From contig JADJYY010000013.1 of assembly GCA_016719465.1 (NCBI GenBank), positions 19,257 to 83,256 of the forward strand: a DNA stretch of 64,000 nucleotides, in the 5' to 3' direction. The DNA comes from Hydrogenophilales bacterium. GTDB lineage: Bacteria > Pseudomonadota > Gammaproteobacteria > Burkholderiales > Thiobacillaceae. Shown one piece after another: positions 59,926 to 64,000 of this stretch (its first letter is position 1; every line of letters begins with the position of its first letter). Position numbers and translations under genes: made by a program. The notes beneath the pieces are model-generated. The model was not told the DNA's origin, searched no databases, and worked only from the letters and a program-made list of their open reading frames with translations.

Positions 59926-60167
59926 TTACTGTCTCCTGAAATGCTGCATGGACGAGAACACTCGCCCGTCATGAAAGAAAACGAGTTGCACAAGCAGGTG
60001 GTGGAAATCATGGGCCGCACGCGCCTATCCGGTTTGTTCGTCCCGATGCTTTGTAAATGTTAGTTGTCCAGCCGATTAAGGCACCCGGCTTTTGATGAAA
60101 AACTTGAGTCAGGTCAGGTTAATTTCAGGTGATTCTTCCTTGTTTTGAGCGACATCAAGCCGGTATG
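59926..60167 (-). promoter_or_regulatory. napA upstream region with FNR-like site
   Basis: No gene is visible between napA and the terminator of the ccp operon. TTGAGCGACATCAA (60145-60158) matches the FNR/ANR/DNR palindrome TTGAT-N4-ATCAA at nine of ten positions. If the site sits at -41.5, transcription would start near 60110 and leave a leader of about 185 bases. Anaerobic induction of nap would fit. Confidence 0.5.
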
Positions 60168-60201
60168 GAAAAAAGAACCCGGCCCCTCGCGGGTGCCGGG
60201 T
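60168..60201 (-). terminator. Intrinsic terminator of the fccB-cytochrome-ccp operon
   Basis: On the minus strand ACCCGGC (60201-60195) pairs with GCCGGGT (60183-60177), then CTTTTTT follows. It is 52 bases after the ccp stop. Its stem is the same as in the napB terminator. Confidence 0.78.
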
Positions 60202-60252
60202 ATCGAGACAGGAGGACAAAACCGGTAGCCTCTAGAGGACCACTCGGACATC

Positions 60253-61281
60253 TCATTCCGTGGGTATGCTGGCGCCCGGGGTCGGCGGCAGGCGCGGCAT
60301 GGCGATGCTGGGGAATTCTCCGGTCAGGGCGTTGAGGAAGGCGGAGATGTGGGCCACTTCCTCTTCGAACAGGGTCGCGTTCAATTGTGTCGTTGCCATC
60401 ACACGCACGGCTTGGTCCAGGGTCGGGACAGCGCCGTTGTGGAAATACGGGGCCGTGAGCGCCACGTTGCGCAGGGTCGGTACTTTGTATTTATGGCGAT
60501 CCGATTTCCGTCCGGTGACCGCGTGCCGGCCCATGTCGGCGCGCAGGTTATAGGTGCCCACATATTCACCGTCATGAAACGGGAACACCGCGAAATGGCC
60601 ACCCCGTTTGTTGGGTCCGCCGAAGAAGGGCGCCTGGTGGCAGCCCGTGCAGCCCAGTTGGTCGAACAACAGCAGGCCTTGCACTTGGTTGGGGAGCATG
60701 GCATTGGCGTCACCCTGCGCCCAGCGGTCGTAGGGGCTATTGGGTGTAATCAGGGTGCGCTCGAAGGCCGCCACGGCCTTGGCCGCGTTATCAATGCTGA
60801 CGGGATTGTCACCGCCGAAGGCGCGGGCGAAGGCCGCCTGATAACCGGTGATCGCCCGCATGCGTTTGGCGACCATATCGAGATCGGCCATGCCCATTTC
60901 CACAGAGGCCACAACCGGCCCCTTGGCCTGTTCTTCCAGGCTGGCGGCGCGCCCATCCCAAAACTGAGTGGCATGAAAGGCAGAATTCCATACGGTGGGC
61001 GCATTGCGAGGCCCGGTACGGCCATGCACGCCCATGGAGGTGGGGCGGTTGTCGTCGCCACCGAGAAACAAGTTGTGGCACGTATTGCAGGAAATGGTGC
61101 CGGTGGAGGAAAAGCGCGGATCGAAGAACAGTTGTTTGCCAAGCTCGATCTTGGCCTCGGTCTGGGGGTTGTCGGCCGGGACCGGCACCTGGAGTGGCAG
61201 GGCATCCCAGGCCAGGGCGGCTGCACTCAGCCCGGTGCCCGCGAGAATCGCCAGCCAGTGATGTTTTAGGGTGTGGGTCAT
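60253..61281 (-). CDS. ccp: Dihaem cytochrome c peroxidase (CcpA/MauG family)
   Basis: The enzyme reduces periplasmic H2O2 with electrons from small cytochromes. The 342-residue protein has a signal peptide (to about residue 24, ending AALA), haem motifs CNTCH (65-69) and CTGCH (211-215), FFDPRFSSTGTISC, and the conserved NVALTAPYFHNGAVPTL. FWDGRA lies in the first half. It is the last gene of a three-gene operon with fccB and the pentaheme cytochrome. Confidence 0.94.
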   Translation of the reverse strand: MTHTLKHHWLAILAGTGLSAAALAWDALPLQVPVPADNPQTEAKIELGKQLFFDPRFSSTGTISCNTCHNLFLGGDDNRPTSMGVHGRTGPRNAPTVWNSAFHATQFWDGRAASLEEQAKGPVVASVEMGMADLDMVAKRMRAITGYQAAFARAFGGDNPVSIDNAAKAVAAFERTLITPNSPYDRWAQGDANAMLPNQVQGLLLFDQLGCTGCHQAPFFGGPNKRGGHFAVFPFHDGEYVGTYNLRADMGRHAVTGRKSDRHKYKVPTLRNVALTAPYFHNGAVPTLDQAVRVMATTQLNATLFEEEVAHISAFLNALTGEFPSIAMPRLPPTPGASIPTE

Positions 61282-61374
61282 GATCGCCCTCGAATAGCTT
61301 CCGCATGCCGGCAGGGTTCGCCTGGCAACGGGTCAATCGATGGTCCGGCGGCCGGGGGCGGCCGCCGGGGCTGT

Positions 61375-62865
61375 TCAACGGCTAGCCAAAGTGCGCGCCT
61401 CCACCATCTTGAGGTCAGCGCCATAGCTGCGGGTAAGAGCCTTCATCTCAATGGTCGGCACCAGCACCGCCCCCTTGCCCAGCAGCTTGTCGGCCACCGC
61501 CTGGTCGTAGGACTGGTAGTTCAACTTCACCACGACCTTGAAACCCTTAGCGTCGGCGGGCAATTTGAAGGCGTACTTGCCGAAGCGGAAGCCTTTGGGC
61601 GGGATGGTGTTGAGCTGCGTGAAGCTGGCGATTTCCCAGGGATTGATGGTGGGTTTACCCGCCTTGTCTACCGAGTGGTTGCCGAAGATCACCGTGTCCT
61701 CATCCACGCGGTTGTTGGCGTCCAGTTCGCCGGAGCGCAGGATTACCCGGCCCTGGTCGTCGGTGATGGCGACGTCCAGCCAGATGCGGCGGATGAAGGT
61801 CAGGCTGGTGGGCAGATGATGTCCGGCACGCAGGTTGGTGACCTTGACGCGCAATTCCTGGGCGCCACCCTTGCCGACGCGCACATCCATGTCCAGGTCG
61901 GCCACGCCTTGCAGACGCTTCAGGGCCTCGGCCTTGTGCTCCTCGGCGCCGGGAGAACCCAGTGCGGCGGCGATCACCGCATTGCCGCCGACGAAGCCAT
62001 GGTCATGGACAATCTCGCGTTCCACCTTGGCACCCTTGGCGGCCAGGCCACCGAGGCCATGATTCGGCACATCCTTGGCGCGCACCATGCGGTCCGCCAC
62101 CTGGTTGGCCACCTCAACCGGCACCATGTGGCAGTCCTGGCAGGGAATATCAGCTTGGGCATAGGGCGAAGATTTCCATTCGTCGTAGGTGTGTTCGATC
62201 GGGAATTTGTTTTCCGAGTGGAAGATGTTGTGGCAACTGCCGCAGAACTCGGCCTTGGTGTGCAGCTCGGAGTACTGGGTCTCGTGGTAACCCGAGACCG
62301 ACTTCAGCAGCGGACCATACTTGGTCTCACCCGGATTCAGCACCAGGGAGGCATTGCCCGGTTGCCCGGTGGGCGAGTTCTTGGCGGTGGAACCGGACAC
62401 GGAGTGACAGACCTCGCAGGAAACACCGTGCTCACCCTGCTTGGCGACAGTGAAACCACCGTGCTTGCCCATGCTCGGGTCGAACTTCACCGTGCCGGTG
62501 GTGACGCCGATCGCGGTATGGCAGCCACCGCAATCATTCAGCGCCTTGCCTTCAGTAGCTTTGACTGCAAGCGCCCATTCAGCCTGGAATACCGGATCCT
62601 TGAACGCCAGGGAGTGCATGGAACCCTGCCACCCCTTCATCTGGCGTTGGTGGCATTTGCCGCAAGCTTGTGGCTCTTCGAAATCCTCGGCTTTCAGCGT
62701 GCGTCCGCCGGCAACTGCCAGGTTGGAGGGCTTGCAGGCCACCGATGGAGTTGCAGCTAGCTTCTCCGGCGGGGTTTCCGCACTGGCGGAATACATCAGG
62801 CTGGCGGCAATGCCGGCGACCAGGCCGACTACCAGCATCATCCTGTTGCGCAGGGTGCTTGTCAT
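61375..62865 (-). CDS. Pentahaem c-type cytochrome
   Basis: The 496-residue protein has a signal peptide (cleavage about residue 29, SASA) and five CxxCH motifs: CGKCH (68-72), CGGCH (112-116), CEVCH (150-154), CGSCH (208-212) and CQDCH (242-246). All haems are in the N-terminal half. The C-terminal half is a beta-rich domain with TNLRAGHHLPTSLTFIRRIW, seen in cytochrome c554-like multihaem proteins. It lies between fccB and ccp with gaps of 59 and 93 bases. A partner for the flavoprotein is likely. No close family is named here. Confidence 0.88.
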   Translation of the reverse strand: MTSTLRNRMMLVVGLVAGIAASLMYSASAETPPEKLAATPSVACKPSNLAVAGGRTLKAEDFEEPQACGKCHQRQMKGWQGSMHSLAFKDPVFQAEWALAVKATEGKALNDCGGCHTAIGVTTGTVKFDPSMGKHGGFTVAKQGEHGVSCEVCHSVSGSTAKNSPTGQPGNASLVLNPGETKYGPLLKSVSGYHETQYSELHTKAEFCGSCHNIFHSENKFPIEHTYDEWKSSPYAQADIPCQDCHMVPVEVANQVADRMVRAKDVPNHGLGGLAAKGAKVEREIVHDHGFVGGNAVIAAALGSPGAEEHKAEALKRLQGVADLDMDVRVGKGGAQELRVKVTNLRAGHHLPTSLTFIRRIWLDVAITDDQGRVILRSGELDANNRVDEDTVIFGNHSVDKAGKPTINPWEIASFTQLNTIPPKGFRFGKYAFKLPADAKGFKVVVKLNYQSYDQAVADKLLGKGAVLVPTIEMKALTRSYGADLKMVEARTLASR

Positions 62866-62924
62866 GATTGATCTCCTTGTATCGGGTCAAGCCGCGCCGG
62901 GCTGGCCGGCGCGTGCCATGTGGA

Positions 62925-64000
62925 TCAGGCGAATGCGTCCGCCATGATGTTCTTCAGCCAGCCTTCGACGTATTCCGATTCCAGCTTGCGCTGCAGCTTC
63001 AAGGCGTCTTCGCTGTCCATGGTCACCGGGCTGATGCCGCCGGCCTTGGTGTCGTAGATCAGCTTGCCGTCCTTGGCCCGGTAGATGTGCACCACCGAGA
63101 AGCCCCAGTCGTCAGCGGCCACGCTGTAGCAGGTGTTGACGAAGAAAGGCTCGGGCGCGGCCACGCCGTTGAGCTTGGCGATGATGGCGCTGACCGCGAC
63201 CTTGGCCTGGGTGTTGGCCATGTGGGCGGATTTGGGCGCGCCGTACACCGGCAGCTCGCCATGCACGGTGGAGTCGCCCACCACGTAGATGTCCTTGTGC
63301 ACGGTGGATTCCATGGTGAGCATGTCCACGGTGCACCAGCCCTTGTCGTTGGTCAGGCCGGTACTCTTGGCGATGTTGCCGGCGTGGTGCGGCGGGATGA
63401 TGTTGACCACGTCGCCCTTGAAGTCGTTGAAGTCGCTGGAGGCGGTGTTGGTCTTGGCGTCAAACTTGACCACCTTGCCGCCGGCGGCGCCCGCCACCCA
63501 TTCGATCATGCCGGGGTAATGCATCTTCCAGGCCTGCTCGAACAGCCCCTTCTTGGAGAAGGAGTCGTTGGCGTCGGCGATGAGCACCTTGGACTTCATC
63601 ATGCCGTGGTGCTTGAAGTAGCTGGCCACCTGGGAAGCGCGCTCGTAGGGGCCGGGCGGGCAGCGGAAGGGGCCGGGCGGCACGCTGAGAACGAAGGTCT
63701 GGCCATCCTTCATGCCTTCCAGCTGCTTCTTCAGGGCAAGGGTCTGGGGTCCTGCCACCCAGGCGTGCGGGTGGCTGGTTTTCGCCAGCTCTTCGCTGTG
63801 GCCTTCGATGGCCGCATAGTTGAAGTCGATGCCGGGGGACATCACCAGATAGTCGTAGCTCAGGGTCTTGCCGTCCTTGAGCGTGACGGTCTTCTTGACG
63901 GGATCGACGGCCACGGCTTCGTTGGTGATGACGTTGATGCCGCGCTTCTTGAGGCCGTCATAGCCGGTTTGAATGTTTTCGATCTTGCCGTGGCCGCTGA
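62925..64000 (-). CDS. fccB: Flavocytochrome c sulfide dehydrogenase flavoprotein subunit (partial)
   Basis: FccB oxidises sulfide in the periplasm using FAD and a redox-active disulfide, passing electrons to a cytochrome. The N-terminus is beyond the right edge. Visible motifs are YDYLVMSPGIDFNY, PPGPFRCPPGPYERAS with one redox Cys, IYVVGDSTVHGELPVYGAPK for FAD, and VNTCYSVAADDWGFSVVHIY with the second Cys, ending IMADAFA. SoxF proteins look very similar. The dihaem FccA is not downstream; the pentahaem cytochrome is. Confidence 0.9.
   Translation of the reverse strand, partial: SGHGKIENIQTGYDGLKKRGINVITNEAVAVDPVKKTVTLKDGKTLSYDYLVMSPGIDFNYAAIEGHSEELAKTSHPHAWVAGPQTLALKKQLEGMKDGQTFVLSVPPGPFRCPPGPYERASQVASYFKHHGMMKSKVLIADANDSFSKKGLFEQAWKMHYPGMIEWVAGAAGGKVVKFDAKTNTASSDFNDFKGDVVNIIPPHHAGNIAKSTGLTNDKGWCTVDMLTMESTVHKDIYVVGDSTVHGELPVYGAPKSAHMANTQAKVAVSAIIAKLNGVAAPEPFFVNTCYSVAADDWGFSVVHIYRAKDGKLIYDTKAGGISPVTMDSEDALKLQRKLESEYVEGWLKNIMADAFA

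Overview
The window is high-GC chromosomal DNA from a betaproteobacterium. The lpxB-lpxA-fabZ-lpxD-ompH-bamA-rseP-dxr-cdsA-uppS-frr-pyrH-tsf-rpsB order, the sdhCDAB-sdhE-gltA-odhA order, and the pairing of a RelA-type synthetase with bamD and rluD all fit that class. A flavocytochrome c sulfide dehydrogenase subunit, several periplasmic c-type cytochromes and NapAB at the right end suggest a sulfur-oxidising, nitrate-respiring lifestyle, perhaps near Rhodocyclales, Sterolibacteriaceae or Sulfuricellaceae. I infer this from gene content; no rRNA is present to settle it.

Layout. 1-13,100 (minus strand): one envelope, isoprenoid and translation block from rpsB down to a partial lpxB. rpsB has a promoter and a leader RNA that can fold into a pseudoknot next to its ribosome-binding site. 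13,100-17,400 (minus): rarA, lolA, ftsK. 17,600-19,700 (plus): trxB, a Smr-domain gene, an H-NS-like gene. 19,900-27,700 (minus): TCA operon sdhC-D-A-B-sdhE-gltA-odhA, with a one-base frameshift in sdhA and no odhB/lpd next to odhA. 27,850-29,300 (minus): an unusual fusion of an HTH-like N-terminus, a 2Fe-2S ferredoxin and a flavin reductase. 29,400-31,060 (plus): recJ.

31,100-38,000 is an accessory stretch. It holds a 1401-residue UvrD-like helicase with a long C-terminal extension, a frameshifted small partner gene overlapping its start, a decayed IS3-family element, and a ParDE toxin-antitoxin pair whose toxin the IS truncates. 38,000-48,100 (minus): a lipoprotein cytochrome, an M48 peptidase, VapBC, mnmA, a Nudix hydrolase, a half-size GDT1 protein, rimO, a methyltransferase, a ZIP transporter, pgeF and a frameshifted rluD. 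48,160-51,800 (plus): bamD, relA and a cytochrome c'-like gene. ispD (minus) is followed by the three-gene AmmeMemoRadiSam operon (plus), a small ORF diverging from an XRE-type regulator, then napAB (minus), and a second minus-strand operon fccB-pentaheme cytochrome-cytochrome c peroxidase.

The least explained signals are non-coding. Three intergenic elements are built of 7-base tandem repeats facing their own inverted copy (near lpxB, uppS/frr and relA). A 78-base palindromic repeat occurs three times, once in frame inside pgeF. Inverted pairs of a C-rich/G-rich unit lie in the sdhA/sdhB and mnmA/nudJ gaps. Frameshifts in sdhA and rluD look like single-base sequencing errors; those in the IS, parE and the helicase partner may be real decay.
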